A stretch of 64,000 nt of DNA from Paraburkholderia sp. FT54 (lineage in GTDB: Bacteria > Pseudomonadota > Gammaproteobacteria > Burkholderiales > Burkholderiaceae): contig NZ_CP134195.1 in the NCBI RefSeq assembly GCF_031585635.1, forward strand, positions 3,844,001 through 3,908,000. Direction: 5' to 3'. The notes under the pieces were generated by a model, which searched no databases, was not told where the DNA came from, and was given only the letters and a program-made list of their open reading frames with translations. Position numbers and translations under genes: made by a program. This document shows positions 15,530 to 24,878 of this stretch, in pieces; positions within the stretch are counted from its first letter, which is position 1; the number at the start of each line of letters is the position of its first letter.

Positions 15530-16882
15530 TCACCGCTCCCCTTCCCCTTTGGCCGCGAGGCCATACCGTTTGATCTTCTCGTAGAGCGTCGCCTTGCCAA
15601 GCTGCAGCTTGTCTGCCGCGACCGCGACCACGCCGCCGGTCTGTGCCAACGCCTCCGCGATCACCGCCCGCTCGAATTGTTCGACGCGCTCCTTCAGGGG
15701 CTGCGTGGCTACACCGTCGTCGCCGAAAGACATGACCGGATCGTCCGCGATGCCGAGCACGAAGCGGTCGGCGGCATTGCGCAGTTCCCGCACGTTGCCC
15801 GGCCAGTCGCGCTGCATCAGACCGGCGCGCTGACGATCGGTGAGGATCGGCGCGGGGCGCTGATAACGCACGGCCGCGTCCAGCAGAAAGTGCTCGAAGA
15901 GCGGCACGATGTCCTCGCGACGCTCGCCCAACGGCGGCAGCGCGATCGTCACCACGTTCAGCCGGTACAGCAGATCGCGCCGGAACGAGCCGTCCGCGAT
16001 GTGCTCGGCCATATCGCCCTTGGCGGCGGCGACCACGCGGCAATTCACGCGAATCGGCTGATTCGAGCCGAGCCGTTCCAGCACGCCGTCCTGCAGCACG
16101 CGCAGCAACTTGACCTGCAGCGCGAGCGGCATGCTCTCGATTTCATCCAGAAACAGCGTGCCGCCAGATGCATGTTCGAGCTTGCCGACACGGCGTTTCG
16201 CAGCGCCGGTGAAAGCGCCCGGCTCGTAGCCGAACATCTCCGACTCGAACATCGGCTCCGGCAGCGCGCCGCAGTTCACCGCGATAAACGGCTTGTCACG
16301 CCGCGGCGACAGTTCATGCAGGCTGCGCGCGATCAACTCCTTGCCCGCGCCGGTGTCGCCGTTGATCAGCACGGAGGCGTCGGTCGGCGCGACATTGGCG
16401 ATCAGCCGCCGCACCTGTTCGATGGCCGGACTCCTGCCGATGATGCGCGGCGCCACCGAATTCTGTTCCGCCAACTCACGGCGCAGTGCGAGGTTCTCCA
16501 GCACCAGCTTGCGACGCTCCAATGCGCGCCGCACCGTTTCGATCAGACGTTCGGACGCAAAGGGCTTTTCGATGAAGTCGTACGCGCCATCACGCATCGC
16601 CTGAACGGCCATTGAAATATCGCCGTGGCCCGTCACCAGAATCACCGGCACGTCGGGCGCGCGCTCGTGACATTGCGCAAGCAGATCGAGGCCGCTTGCG
16701 CCCGGCAAGCGAATGTCGCTGACGATCACGCCGGAGAAGTCCGCGCTGATCATCTTCGCGGCGGACTCCACGGAGGCATGACCGATCACGTCGAAGCCCG
16801 CCAGTTGCAGACTTTGCACGCTGGCGCGCCGCACCAGTTCGTCGTCTTCGATATACAGCACTTGCAGGCCGTGGTTCAGCAT
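15530..16882 (-). CDS. dctD: C4-dicarboxylate transport response regulator, sigma54-dependent
   Basis: A 450-residue NtrC-class activator. The receiver domain (1-120) has the phosphoacceptor Asp56 in [11 protein letters not shown] and the switch lysine in FIEKPF. The AAA+ domain has Walker A GDTGAGKE at 175-182 and the sigma54-contacting GAFTGA at 222-227, so it should activate sigma54 promoters. A Fis-type helix-turn-helix closes the protein ([22 protein letters not shown]). The ATG at 16882 begins [17 protein letters not shown]. It starts 17 bases after the dctB stop, so the two form one operon. The target is very likely dctA, whose upstream region holds a -24/-12 promoter and paired palindromes. 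Identification is strong from domain order and context. Confidence 0.93.
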   Translation of the reverse strand: MLNHGLQVLYIEDDELVRRASVQSLQLAGFDVIGHASVESAAKMISADFSGVIVSDIRLPGASGLDLLAQCHERAPDVPVILVTGHGDISMAVQAMRDGAYDFIEKPFASERLIETVRRALERRKLVLENLALRRELAEQNSVAPRIIGRSPAIEQVRRLIANVAPTDASVLINGDTGAGKELIARSLHELSPRRDKPFIAVNCGALPEPMFESEMFGYEPGAFTGAAKRRVGKLEHASGGTLFLDEIESMPLALQVKLLRVLQDGVLERLGSNQPIRVNCRVVAAAKGDMAEHIADGSFRRDLLYRLNVVTIALPPLGERREDIVPLFEHFLLDAAVRYQRPAPILTDRQRAGLMQRDWPGNVRELRNAADRFVLGIADDPVMSFGDDGVATQPLKERVEQFERAVIAEALAQTGGVVAVAADKLQLGKATLYEKIKRYGLAAKGEGER

Positions 16883-16899
16883 GGCGTTTTCCGTGTGAT

Positions 16900-18900
16900 T
16901 CAGGAGCCCGTGGTCAGCGGGTCCGATGTATGGCTCGTCTGCACGCGCGCGCGGCGCAGCGTCAACACGAATAATGCGCCGCCGTGCGGCGCGTTGCGCG
17001 CCACCAGCGAGCCGCCGCAATCGCGCGCGATCGACGACGATATCGCGAGTCCAAGCCCGAGTCCCTGGCCCATTTCCTTGGTGGTGAAGAACGGCTCGAA
17101 CAGACGCGGCAGGACGTCGTCGGCAATGCCGGGACCGTTATCGCTCACGGCGAACGACAGATTCGTCTCGGCGACTTCGATCTCGATCGACATGCGCGGC
17201 GGGTGCACGTCGGCGGTCGCATCGAGCGCGTTGCCGAGCAGATTGATCAGCACCTGTTCGAGCCGCAGATCGTCGCAGTGCGCGATCAGTTCGGGGTGAT
17301 CGTCGGCGAGACTCAGCGGCGTGCGCGTGCCGCTCTCCACATCGAGCAGAGCGAATTCGACCTCGACGCCCTGCAAGCGCTTTTGCAACAGCGCGACGAC
17401 GTTGCGCAGCGCCCGTAAGATCGGCGCGCGCGCACTGCGTGGCCGCGCGCGTCCGACAAACAGTTTCAACTGATTGGTGATCTTGCCCATGCGCTCGGTG
17501 AGCGCGGCGATAGCTTCGAGATTTTCTCGCGCCGACGCCTGGTCGCCGCGTTCGAGCAGCACACGCGTGTTGTCCGAAAAACCGCGCAACGCGGCGAGCG
17601 GCTGATTCAATTCGTGCGTGATGCCGGCGGCCATCTGACCGAGCGCGGCGAGCTTGCTCGCCTGGATCAGTTCATCGTGCGCGGCGCGCAACTCCTGCTC
17701 GGCGCGCGTGCGTTCGGCCACTTCCTTCTGCAACTGTTCGTTCGCCTGCGAGAGATCCGCGGTGCGCTCGGCGACCCGCCGGTTCAGTTCCGCATAGGCC
17801 TTTTGCAGCAGCGCGCGGCTGCGCATCACCTCGCGCACGCGAGCCCGGCGCATTCTCCAGTAGAACGCGAGCAACACCAGCGACACGTAGCCGAAGGCGG
17901 TGACGATGGTCGCCTTGCGCGCGTCGGCGTCGACCGGGTCGACGGGCGACATGGTGATCAGATGCCAGTCCGGCTCGCCCATGCCGCGCCGCGACGCAAG
18001 ATAGCGCGGCGCATAGCGGCCGCCGCCGATACGCACGATCTGCGCGTTGCCTTCGAGGGTCCGCTCGATCGACACCGGCAGCGGCGCAATCGGCTGCTGC
18101 GCGTATTGACGCGCCTGGTAGATCGAATCGGCGACCGGTCCCGACAGCGGCCGGATCGTGTGGTATTTCCACGCCGGCATCGACGAGAGAAAAACCACGC
18201 CGTGATCGTCGGTCACGACGAGCGGCTCGGACGCATCCGCGCCCTGAAACCATTCGAGATCGAGTTTGACGACCGCCACGCCGACGATCTTGCCGTCGCG
18301 CCGCACCGGCTGCGAGATGTAGTAGCCAGGCGCCTGAGAAATCGTGCCGATGCCGAAGAAGCGGCCCACGCCGCCTTTGACCGCATCGAGAAAATACGGC
18401 CGGAACTGATAGCCCGCGCCGACAAAGGTGCCCGGCCCGCGCCAGTTGCTCGCCGCGACGCAAACGCCGTCGAGCGGAATGATGTAGGTGACCGTGGCGC
18501 GCGCGTGGCGGTTCAGGTCTTCGAGATAAACATTGGCGCGCGCGACATTCGCCGGACTGGGATCGACCAGCACGTCTTGCACGATGGGATGTTCCGCCAG
18601 CAGATAAGGCAGCGATTCATAGCGTTCGAGCGTGCTCTTCAGCGCGCTGGTCGTACGGTCGACTCGCACCGCGGCGTTGCGCCGCAAATGGTCGATGCCG
18701 CTTTGCCACGCGATGCTGTACGTGAGCCCGCACGCCGCCACGAGCCCAGCGACGAGCGCGAAGAGGATCAGCAGGCGTCGCGTCACGTTGGCAATATCCG
18801 ATCGGTGGGGATCGTTTATTGTGGCATAAGGCGACGCGTCGTCGGCGCAAGCCTCGTCGGCCGACGGCGTGAGGGTTTGGCGCGCGGGCACCGGTTTCAT
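16900..18900 (-). CDS. dctB: C4-dicarboxylate-sensing histidine kinase
   Basis: A 666-residue membrane sensor kinase, partner of DctD. After a short cytoplasmic N-terminus there is a membrane helix (LLILFALVAGLVAACGLTYS, about 43-62), a periplasmic sensor of about 260 residues resembling the double-Cache domain of DctB (ending around VDARKATIVT), a second membrane helix (AFGYVSLVLLAFYW), and a coiled coil of charged residues (RTADLSQANEQLQKEVAERT). The kinase core follows: phosphohistidine in GITHELNQPLAALRGF (about residue 429) and ATP-binding motifs LINLLGNALDAT, SDNGPGI and GQGLGLGLAIS. It is transcribed 54 bases after dctA and directly before dctD. Succinate, fumarate and malate are the expected ligands from family knowledge. 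Confidence 0.92.
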   Translation of the reverse strand: MKPVPARQTLTPSADEACADDASPYATINDPHRSDIANVTRRLLILFALVAGLVAACGLTYSIAWQSGIDHLRRNAAVRVDRTTSALKSTLERYESLPYLLAEHPIVQDVLVDPSPANVARANVYLEDLNRHARATVTYIIPLDGVCVAASNWRGPGTFVGAGYQFRPYFLDAVKGGVGRFFGIGTISQAPGYYISQPVRRDGKIVGVAVVKLDLEWFQGADASEPLVVTDDHGVVFLSSMPAWKYHTIRPLSGPVADSIYQARQYAQQPIAPLPVSIERTLEGNAQIVRIGGGRYAPRYLASRRGMGEPDWHLITMSPVDPVDADARKATIVTAFGYVSLVLLAFYWRMRRARVREVMRSRALLQKAYAELNRRVAERTADLSQANEQLQKEVAERTRAEQELRAAHDELIQASKLAALGQMAAGITHELNQPLAALRGFSDNTRVLLERGDQASARENLEAIAALTERMGKITNQLKLFVGRARPRSARAPILRALRNVVALLQKRLQGVEVEFALLDVESGTRTPLSLADDHPELIAHCDDLRLEQVLINLLGNALDATADVHPPRMSIEIEVAETNLSFAVSDNGPGIADDVLPRLFEPFFTTKEMGQGLGLGLAISSSIARDCGGSLVARNAPHGGALFVLTLRRARVQTSHTSDPLTTGS

Positions 18901-18954
18901 ACGCTGGTGTCCGCGGCCGTGAGGTTGCGCTGGAAGACGTTTTCGATGCGCGGC

Positions 18955-20235
18955 TTAAACGCGGGCTGGCTCTTTGACCGCCACGTCGCCACGCAAGGCG
19001 GCGTTCAGCTTGCTGCGGTCCAGTTCCTTTTCCCATGCCGACACCACCACCGTCGCCACACCGTTGCCGACGATGTTCGTCAGCGCGCGGCATTCGCTCA
19101 TGAAGCGGTCGATACCGAGAATCAGCACCATGCCCGACAGCGGAATGGTCGGCACCACGGCCAGCGTCGCGGCCAGCGTGATGAAGCCCGCGCCGGTCAC
19201 ACCGCTCGCGCCCTTCGAGGTCAGCATCGTCACCGCCAGCAGCGTGAGCTGCTGCGTCCACGTGAGGTCGGTGTTGGTGGCCTGCGCGATGAACAGCACG
19301 GCCATCGTCATGTAGATGTTGGTGCCGTCGAGGTTGAACGAATAGCCGGTCGGCACCACGAGGCCCACCACCGAACGCGAGCAGCCGAGCTTTTCTAGCT
19401 TCAGCATGAGTTGCGGCAGCGCCGCTTCGGAAGAACTCGTGCCGAGCACGATCAGCATCTCTTCCTTGATGTACGCAACGAAGCGCAGGATGTTGAAGCC
19501 CACCGCGCGCGCGATGATGCCGAGCACCACCACCACGAACACGATCGAGGTCAGATAGAACGTGCCGATCAGTTTCAGCATCGGCAACAGCGAGCCGATA
19601 CCGTACTTGCCGATCGTGAAGGCCATCGCGCCGAACGCGCCGATCGGCGCCAGCTTCGTGATGATCCGCACAATGCCGAACAGGATATGCGAGAGCCCGT
19701 CGATGAAGTTCGTCACGGCCTTGCCCTTCTCGCCGGCCGTCGCGAGCACCGCGCCGAACAGCAGCGCGATCAGCAGGATCTGCAGGATTTCACCCTGCGC
19801 GAATGCCGACGAGAGCGTGTCCGGAATGATGTGCATCAGGAAGTCGACCGTGGTCTGGCCGTGCGCCTTGGCGGCGTACGACGCGACCGCCTTGCCGTCG
19901 AGCGTGGCCGGATCGATGTTGAAGCCGACGCCCGGCTTCAGCACGTGCGTGGCGATCAGGCCGAGCACCAGCGCGAAGGTCGAAACGATTTCGAAGTACA
20001 GCAGCGCCTTGCCGCCGACGCGCCCGACCTTCTTCATGTCTTCCATGCCGGCAATACCCGTCACCACCGTACAGAAGATGATCGGCCCGATCACCATCTT
20101 GATCAGCTTGATGAAGCCGTCGCCGAGCGGCTTCATGTCGACGGCGAGATTCGGGTAGAAATGCCCGAGCGCGATGCCGATGATGATCGCCACGATCACC
20201 TGGACGTACAGCACTTTGTGGATAGGTTTCTTCAC
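18955..20235 (-). CDS. dctA: C4-dicarboxylate:cation symporter
   Basis: A 426-residue inner-membrane carrier of the dicarboxylate/amino acid:cation symporter family, importing succinate, fumarate and malate. It starts with GTG at 20235 ([20 protein letters not shown]), preceded by GCAGGAACC. Family motifs are [19 protein letters not shown], the serine-rich hairpin [15 protein letters not shown], the substrate-binding segment [19 protein letters not shown], and [20 protein letters not shown]. Eight hydrophobic segments are visible. Upstream lie a sigma54-type promoter (20426..20440) and two palindromes spaced three helical turns apart, consistent with DctD control. dctB and dctD follow directly. 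Identification is firm. Confidence 0.95.
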   Translation of the reverse strand: MKKPIHKVLYVQVIVAIIIGIALGHFYPNLAVDMKPLGDGFIKLIKMVIGPIIFCTVVTGIAGMEDMKKVGRVGGKALLYFEIVSTFALVLGLIATHVLKPGVGFNIDPATLDGKAVASYAAKAHGQTTVDFLMHIIPDTLSSAFAQGEILQILLIALLFGAVLATAGEKGKAVTNFIDGLSHILFGIVRIITKLAPIGAFGAMAFTIGKYGIGSLLPMLKLIGTFYLTSIVFVVVVLGIIARAVGFNILRFVAYIKEEMLIVLGTSSSEAALPQLMLKLEKLGCSRSVVGLVVPTGYSFNLDGTNIYMTMAVLFIAQATNTDLTWTQQLTLLAVTMLTSKGASGVTGAGFITLAATLAVVPTIPLSGMVLILGIDRFMSECRALTNIVGNGVATVVVSAWEKELDRSKLNAALRGDVAVKEPARV

Positions 20236-20425
20236 GATGGTTCCTGCGATGTGGATGAGCTCAATGGCCTGCCACGCTGCGCATCATGCGAACGAATAGT
20301 CGTCACGCCTGTGCACGGCATTAGGCCGCGACAAGGGACGAATTCAGAAATACCGGGAAGGGAAATCGGACATCGTTGTCTCCTTGCTTTAGTTGTCGGA
20401 CCGTTGCGGCCGCGATCTCTATTTC

Positions 20426-20440
20426 GCAAGGTCGATGCCA
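20426..20440 (-). promoter_or_regulatory. Sigma54 (-24/-12) promoter of dctA
   Basis: TGGCATCGACCTTGC on the minus strand has GG and GC exactly 10 bases apart and matches TGGCAC-N5-TTGC at all but one position. It lies about 190 bases before the dctA GTG. Confidence 0.72.
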
Positions 20441-20507
20441 GCTCGATGCTGGGTTCGGCGCCTTGATTTTCATGGGTTTTCTGGCGCTTCACGGGATACG
20501 CCGTCCG

Positions 20508-20552
20508 GGATTCCGGAAATCCGGAAAAGGGCTGTCGGGGAATCCGGAATCC
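20508..20552. promoter_or_regulatory. Paired palindromes, candidate DctD upstream activating sites
   Basis: GGATTCCGGAAATCC (20508-20522) and GGAATCCGGAATCC (20539-20552) are related imperfect palindromes with CCGG centres 31 bases apart, about three helical turns. They are 68-112 bases upstream of the -24 element, the usual place for enhancer sites of NtrC-class activators. Confidence 0.6.
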
Positions 20553-20638
20553 ACCGGGACGGCAGCTTCGGGATAACCCGTAAGGCTTTCTACGGCGTGT
20601 CTTGCCCGGAAGCAAGCGCGCCGTCCGTCCTGCAACCT

Positions 20639-21709
20639 CTAAACGCTACCCTCTTCCAGCACCAGCAAATTCTCATGCGAGAAGCCGAGCGACACCGGCT
20701 GCCCGCGTTCGGGCAAACCGCGATTCGGATCGTTGAAGACGTCGAGCGAAATCACGGCGTCTTTCACGCGGGTTCTGATGCGCACCACCGCGCCGAGGAA
20801 ATTCACCTCCTCGACGGTGGCGTTCAGCGTGTTGCGGCCAGGCGCGGCCGGCTCCAGCACGATCGCTTCGGGCCGCAGCGCGAGCAGGCGCTTCTTGCCC
20901 GCGTCGTCCGACGGCAACTCCTGCGTCGTGGTCAGCTCCTGGCCGTCCACCACCATCTTGCCGGTCGCCGGATCGACCACATGCCCGGCCAGAATATTCA
21001 ACGTGCCGACGAACGACGCGACAAAGCGCGTGCGCGGAAAGTTGTAGATCTCCGAGGGCGAGCCGATCTGTTCGACGCGGCCCTCGTTCATCACGACGAT
21101 GCGGTCGGAAATCGACAGCGCCTCTTCCTGATCGTGCGTGACGAAAATCGACGTGATGCCGAGTTCGCGCTGCAACGCGCGAATGTCCTGACGCAACGAG
21201 ATACGGATCTTGGCGTCGAGTGCGGAGAGCGGTTCGTCGAGCAGCAACACTTGCGGCTTACCGGCGAGCGCCCGCGCAAGCGCCACGCGCTGCTGCTGGC
21301 CGCCCGACAATTGCCACGGATAACGCCCGCCCAGATGCGGCAGCTTGATCAATTGCAGCATCTCCTCGACGCGGCTGTTGATCTCCGCCTGCGGCCGATG
21401 CGTAATCTTCAGCCCGAAGCCGATGTTCTCGGCTACCGTCATGTTCGGAAACAGCGCATACGACTGGAACACCATGCCGACCTTGCGTTGCCGCGTGCGA
21501 AGGTGCGTGACGTCCTTGTTGTCGAGCCGGATGATGCCGCGCGTCGGCGTCTCGAAGCCGGCGATCATGCGCAGCACCGTGGTCTTGCCGCAGCCGGACG
21601 GCCCGAGGAAAGTAATGAACTCGCCGCGTTCGATCTGCATGTCGAAGTGATGCAGCGCAATGTTCGCCCCGAAGGACTTATGCAGATTTTCGATCTCAAG
21701 GAATGCCAT
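20639..21709 (-). CDS. ABC transporter ATP-binding protein (polyamine/iron/phosphonate-type importer)
   Basis: A 356-residue ATPase that energises import with the two permeases just upstream in the operon. It has Walker A GPSGCGKT at 36-43, Q-loop VFQSYALFPNM, signature LSGGQQQRVALARAL at 134-148, Walker B VLLLDEP at 154-160 and the H-loop VTHDQEEAL. The C-terminal 110 residues form the regulatory OB-type domain of the MalK/PotA group (LLALRPEAIVLEP, VRIRTRVKDAVISLDV). It is the last gene of the minus-strand cluster: binding protein, permease, permease, ATPase. Sequence features alone do not fix the substrate; the adjacent glycerophosphodiesterase suggests a phosphorylated glycerol compound, which is inference. 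Confidence 0.88.
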   Translation of the reverse strand: MAFLEIENLHKSFGANIALHHFDMQIERGEFITFLGPSGCGKTTVLRMIAGFETPTRGIIRLDNKDVTHLRTRQRKVGMVFQSYALFPNMTVAENIGFGLKITHRPQAEINSRVEEMLQLIKLPHLGGRYPWQLSGGQQQRVALARALAGKPQVLLLDEPLSALDAKIRISLRQDIRALQRELGITSIFVTHDQEEALSISDRIVVMNEGRVEQIGSPSEIYNFPRTRFVASFVGTLNILAGHVVDPATGKMVVDGQELTTTQELPSDDAGKKRLLALRPEAIVLEPAAPGRNTLNATVEEVNFLGAVVRIRTRVKDAVISLDVFNDPNRGLPERGQPVSLGFSHENLLVLEEGSV

Positions 21710-21781
21710 AATGCGCTGCCTCAGTCCGTCAAACTCATTGGATCAAACTCGTTGACCAAACTCATCGGTCACACTCATCGG

Positions 21782-22573
21782 TCACACCTTCTGGCCGCTC
21801 ATTGCGCGGGCCGAGCCGAACACCTGAATCAGCCCCATCGACGCCCACGTGATCACGAACGCGATGATCGCGAGCGCCGACGGTTCGTATGCGCGGTTCG
21901 CGCCGATCAATTGCAGATACGGACCGAATGCGGGACGGTCGAGCAGACTCGCCAGTGTGAATTCGCCGATCACCACCGCAAAGGTGAGAAACGCGCCGGA
22001 CAGAATGCCCGAGCGGATATTCGGGAAGATCACTTTGAAGAGAATCGTCGGCCAGTTCGCGCCCAGGCATTCAGCCGCTTCGGTGAGCGAGCGCACGTCG
22101 ACCGCTCGCAGACCGGCATCGACGGCGCGGTACATGTACGGCAGCGAGAGCGTCACGTAGCCGAACACCAGCAGCAGGTCGGTGGCGCGCTCGTTGCCGG
22201 TGAGCGGCAGAATCGAACTGCTGTTATAGATGCGCAGATAGCCGAACACGATCACGATAGCCGGCACCACCAGCGGCAACAGCGTGATGAATTCGACCAC
22301 CGGCCGCAGCTTCGGCAAACGCAACTGCACCCAGTAAGCGGTCGGCGCCACCAGCAGCACGCCGACCACGATGGTCAGCAGCGCCATCAGAATCGAGTAG
22401 CCGAACGAGGCCTGAAAGCGCGGATCGCCGAGCACGACGCTGTACGCTTCGAAGCTATAGGTGCCGCGCTTCATGCGCAGGCTGAACTCGAACGTCGCGA
22501 TCAACGGAATGAGAAAGTACAGCGAACCGACGATCATCGCGGTCCACGCGCCCACACGCGATTGGCTTTTCAT
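21782..22573 (-). CDS. ABC transporter permease (PotC-like)
   Basis: A 263-residue inner-membrane permease with six predicted helices. It begins MKSQSRVGAWTAMIVGSLYFLIPL and has the coupling EAA-type loop TEAAECLGANWPTILFKVIFPNI with the conserved alanine and glycine. The ATG at 22573 overlaps the stop of the preceding permease by four bases, indicating translational coupling. An open frame continues upstream to 23515 but the residues there are antisense-like arginine-rich noise. It pairs with the 312-residue permease to form the channel, with the ATPase 72 bases downstream. Confidence 0.88.
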   Translation of the reverse strand: MKSQSRVGAWTAMIVGSLYFLIPLIATFEFSLRMKRGTYSFEAYSVVLGDPRFQASFGYSILMALLTIVVGVLLVAPTAYWVQLRLPKLRPVVEFITLLPLVVPAIVIVFGYLRIYNSSSILPLTGNERATDLLLVFGYVTLSLPYMYRAVDAGLRAVDVRSLTEAAECLGANWPTILFKVIFPNIRSGILSGAFLTFAVVIGEFTLASLLDRPAFGPYLQLIGANRAYEPSALAIIAFVITWASMGLIQVFGSARAMSGQKV

Positions 22574-23508
22574 CGACGTCCCCTTTCGGCGCGCGAGCGC
22601 AGCCAGATGTAGCCGCCATTCGAGAGGCCGGTGACGAGCACCATGCCAAGGGCGAGCGCATAGCCGAGGTTCTGGTTGTGCATCACGTCGCCGCGAATCT
22701 GCGCATACAAAAGGATCGTGACGATGTTCAACGAACTGCCAGTCAGCGCATAGGCCGTGGCAACCGCGCCGAACGAATTGGCGAACAGCAGCAGCGCGGC
22801 GCCGAGCACGCTCGGCCACAGCACCGGCAGAGCGACGTAGCGCCAGTATTGATACGGGCTGCCGCCGAGGCAATCGCAGGCCTCGCGCCATTCGCGCTTC
22901 AGGCCGTCGAGCGCGGGCGTGACGATCAGCACCATCAAGGGAATCTGGAAATACAGGTAGGTCAGCGTCAAGCCGGAAAAGCTCAGAATGCTGAAGCCGG
23001 TCGAGTACAGATTGAAGCCGAGGTATTTCTTCAACAGCACCGTGACGAGTCCGACGCGCCCCAAAGTGCAGATGAAAGCGAACGCGAGCGGCACCCCGGC
23101 AAAGTTCGAGGCGACGCCCGAAAACGTCATCAAGGTCGGACGAATCCAGCCGGGCAGTTTGCCTTGCACCGCCGCCCATGCGAGCAGCGAGCCGATCACC
23201 GCGCCGCCGAGCGAAGAAGCGGCGCTCACCTTGAAGCTGATCCAGTACGCGTCCATCACGGTCGGCTGGAGCAGGTCGCGGAAATTGGCGAGCGTGAAAT
23301 GGCCTCGCGAATCCTGAAAGGCGCCGACCATCAGGAAGCCGGTCGGCAGAATCAGGAACAGCAGCGCAAAGGTGAAGAACGGCACCACGCCGATCCAGGC
23401 GAGTAACTGCGACGCGCGGCCCGGACCGTCGACGCGAGGCGTTGGGGTCGGCACAGGCGGAACCAGCAATTCCGGCTGCACCGGTCCAGCATCCGATGAA
23501 GCGCTCAT
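22570..23508 (-). CDS. ABC transporter permease (PotB-like)
   Basis: A 312-residue inner-membrane permease. A Pro-rich cytoplasmic N-terminus (to about residue 33) is followed by six hydrophobic segments beginning LLAWIGVVPFFTFALLFLIL. The EAA-type coupling loop is REACDCLGGSPYQYWRYVALPVLWPSVLG. It ends in an arginine-rich tail and overlaps the next permease by ATGA. A 149-base spacer with two strong hairpins separates it from the binding-protein gene upstream. The pair of one long and one short permease is typical of spermidine/putrescine, iron and 2-aminoethylphosphonate importers. Confidence 0.88.
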   Translation of the reverse strand: MSASSDAGPVQPELLVPPVPTPTPRVDGPGRASQLLAWIGVVPFFTFALLFLILPTGFLMVGAFQDSRGHFTLANFRDLLQPTVMDAYWISFKVSAASSLGGAVIGSLLAWAAVQGKLPGWIRPTLMTFSGVASNFAGVPLAFAFICTLGRVGLVTVLLKKYLGFNLYSTGFSILSFSGLTLTYLYFQIPLMVLIVTPALDGLKREWREACDCLGGSPYQYWRYVALPVLWPSVLGAALLLFANSFGAVATAYALTGSSLNIVTILLYAQIRGDVMHNQNLGYALALGMVLVTGLSNGGYIWLRSRAERGRR

Positions 23509-23539
23509 AGCTCACCCTTGGGGCAATCTGGCAAACGCA

Positions 23540-23579
23540 CCCGGCGCGCCGCGCTCGTCATGAGCGGCGGCGCGCCGGG
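23540..23579. repeat. Strong intercistronic hairpin after the ABC binding-protein gene
   Basis: A 13-bp perfect GC stem (23540-23552 with 23567-23579), one bulged G, a further 4-bp stem and a GTCAT loop. No T-run follows on the minus strand, so it looks like an mRNA-stabilising or processing element more than a terminator. Confidence 0.75.
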
Positions 23580-23610
23580 GCGGCAAAACTTCACGCTACG
23601 GTTGTTCTGC

Positions 23611-23643
23611 GTCGCGGCGCGCGTGTTCCGCGGCCGCCGCGAC
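23611..23643. repeat. Second intercistronic hairpin with flanking direct repeat
   Basis: GTCGCGGCG (23611-23619) pairs with CGCCGCGAC (23635-23643). The 10-mer TCACGCTACG occurs at 23591-23600 and again at 23644-23653, one on each side of the stem. Confidence 0.65.
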
Positions 23644-23657
23644 TCACGCTACGCCGC

Positions 23658-24773
23658 TTACTTGACGTTCGCGCCGACCGCTTCGTCCCAGTGCTTCGTG
23701 ATGGTGTCCTTGTACGCGTCCTGTTGCGAGAGGGTCGGGAACACCACGTTCTTGTAAGCCGACGGCGGCGGCAGTTTGTCGAGCAACGCTTGCGGGACCT
23801 TCTTGCCGCTCACCAGTTCGTTGTAGCGCATCGGATGACAGTAACCCTTCAGCCAGCCGATCTGGCCTTCGTCGGAGTACAGGTATTCCATCCAGAGTTT
23901 GGCTGCGTTCGGATGCGGCGCATAAGCGCTGATCGCCTGAGCGTACACGCCGGCGACCACGCCCGTCTTCGGAATCACCACATTCACCTTCGGATTGCCC
24001 TTCAGCGTGTCGCGGTCGGCCAGCGCGTTGTAGTCCCAGCGCACGATGATCGGCGTGGTGCCTTGCGCGAGCGATGCCGCCTTGCCGATCACTGGCACGA
24101 AGTTGCCGCTCTTGTTCAGGTTGGCGAAATACGTCAGGCCGGCCTGTCCGGCCTTGCTCGCATCGCCCTTGCTTTGCGACAGGCCCGCGGCATATACGGC
24201 CTGAATCGCCTGATTGGCCGAGCGCGGGTCGCCGGCCAGCGAGACGGCGTTCTTGTAGTCCGGCTTGAGCAGATCGCTCCAGTCAGTCGGCGCCTTGTCG
24301 ATCATGTCGGCGTTGACTTCAAACGCGAGCACGCCGTAGTAATCGCCATACCAATAGCCGTCGGCATCCTTCGATTCTTTCGGGATCGAGTTCCACGTGG
24401 CGACCTTATACGGCTGCAGCAGCCCTTCGGCCTTCGCGGACGGACCGAACGACAGGCCCACGTCGATCACGTCGGGCGCCTGCGGGCCCTTGTTGCCCTT
24501 GTTCGCCTTGATGGCTTCGACTTCGTCGCCCGAACCCGCGTCCGGATTCAGTTCGTTGATCTTGATGCCGTACTTCTTCTGAAAGCCGGCGACCAGTTCG
24601 CCGTAGTTGCACCAGTCGTGCGGCAGCGCGATCACGGTGAGTTGGCCTTCCTGCTTGGCGGCGGCGATCAGTGCGTCGAGCGGCGCGGCCGAAGCGCTGC
24701 TGCTGACGCCGGCGGCGGTGACACCCGCAACGGCCGACATCGAAAGTATGCGAGCTAACGCGGTGCGGTTCAT
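23658..24773 (-). CDS. ABC transporter periplasmic substrate-binding protein
   Basis: A 371-residue periplasmic binding protein of the family that includes spermidine/putrescine and iron receptors. The signal peptide MNRTALARILSMSAVAGVTA ends near SASA (about residue 29). The mature protein has LIAAAKQEGQLTVIALPHDW, typical of the extracellular solute-binding family 1, then KKYGIKINELNPDAGSGDEV, DVGLSFGPSAKAEGLLQPYK, SVSLAGDPRS-like ligand loop (VSLAGDPRSANQAIQ) and WMEYLYSDEGQIGWLKGYCH. First structural gene of the transporter set, 105 bases after the glycerophosphodiesterase on the same strand. The ligand cannot be read directly; a glycerophosphodiester or glycerol phosphate is the context-based guess. 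Confidence 0.87.
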   Translation of the reverse strand: MNRTALARILSMSAVAGVTAAGVSSSASAAPLDALIAAAKQEGQLTVIALPHDWCNYGELVAGFQKKYGIKINELNPDAGSGDEVEAIKANKGNKGPQAPDVIDVGLSFGPSAKAEGLLQPYKVATWNSIPKESKDADGYWYGDYYGVLAFEVNADMIDKAPTDWSDLLKPDYKNAVSLAGDPRSANQAIQAVYAAGLSQSKGDASKAGQAGLTYFANLNKSGNFVPVIGKAASLAQGTTPIIVRWDYNALADRDTLKGNPKVNVVIPKTGVVAGVYAQAISAYAPHPNAAKLWMEYLYSDEGQIGWLKGYCHPMRYNELVSGKKVPQALLDKLPPPSAYKNVVFPTLSQQDAYKDTITKHWDEAVGANVK

Positions 24774-24878
24774 AGTCGTTCCCCATCCTCTGCCGAAATT
24801 GCTACGTTTGGAAAATTCTAGTTCGAACTTGGAGGCATGCGCCTGTGTACGCTTGCGCGCGCGCCCGCGCCATGTCGC

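Larger units (their letters stand above)
20236..20638. other. dctA upstream control region
   Basis: A 403-base gap between dctA and the ABC ATPase gene, both on the minus strand. It holds a -24/-12 promoter, two GGAATCCGGAATCC-like palindromes and the 3' flank of the ABC operon. No gene is seen. Confidence 0.65.

Noticed and set aside
20393..22612. 739-codon plus-strand open frame opposite the ABC transporter genes
   Set aside because: Composition is that of antisense sequence, and the minus-strand genes have full ABC motifs.
22574..23515. Upstream in-frame extension of the second ABC permease to 577 residues
   Set aside because: The extra 314 residues are out-of-frame noise from the other permease gene; the permease fold starts at 22573.
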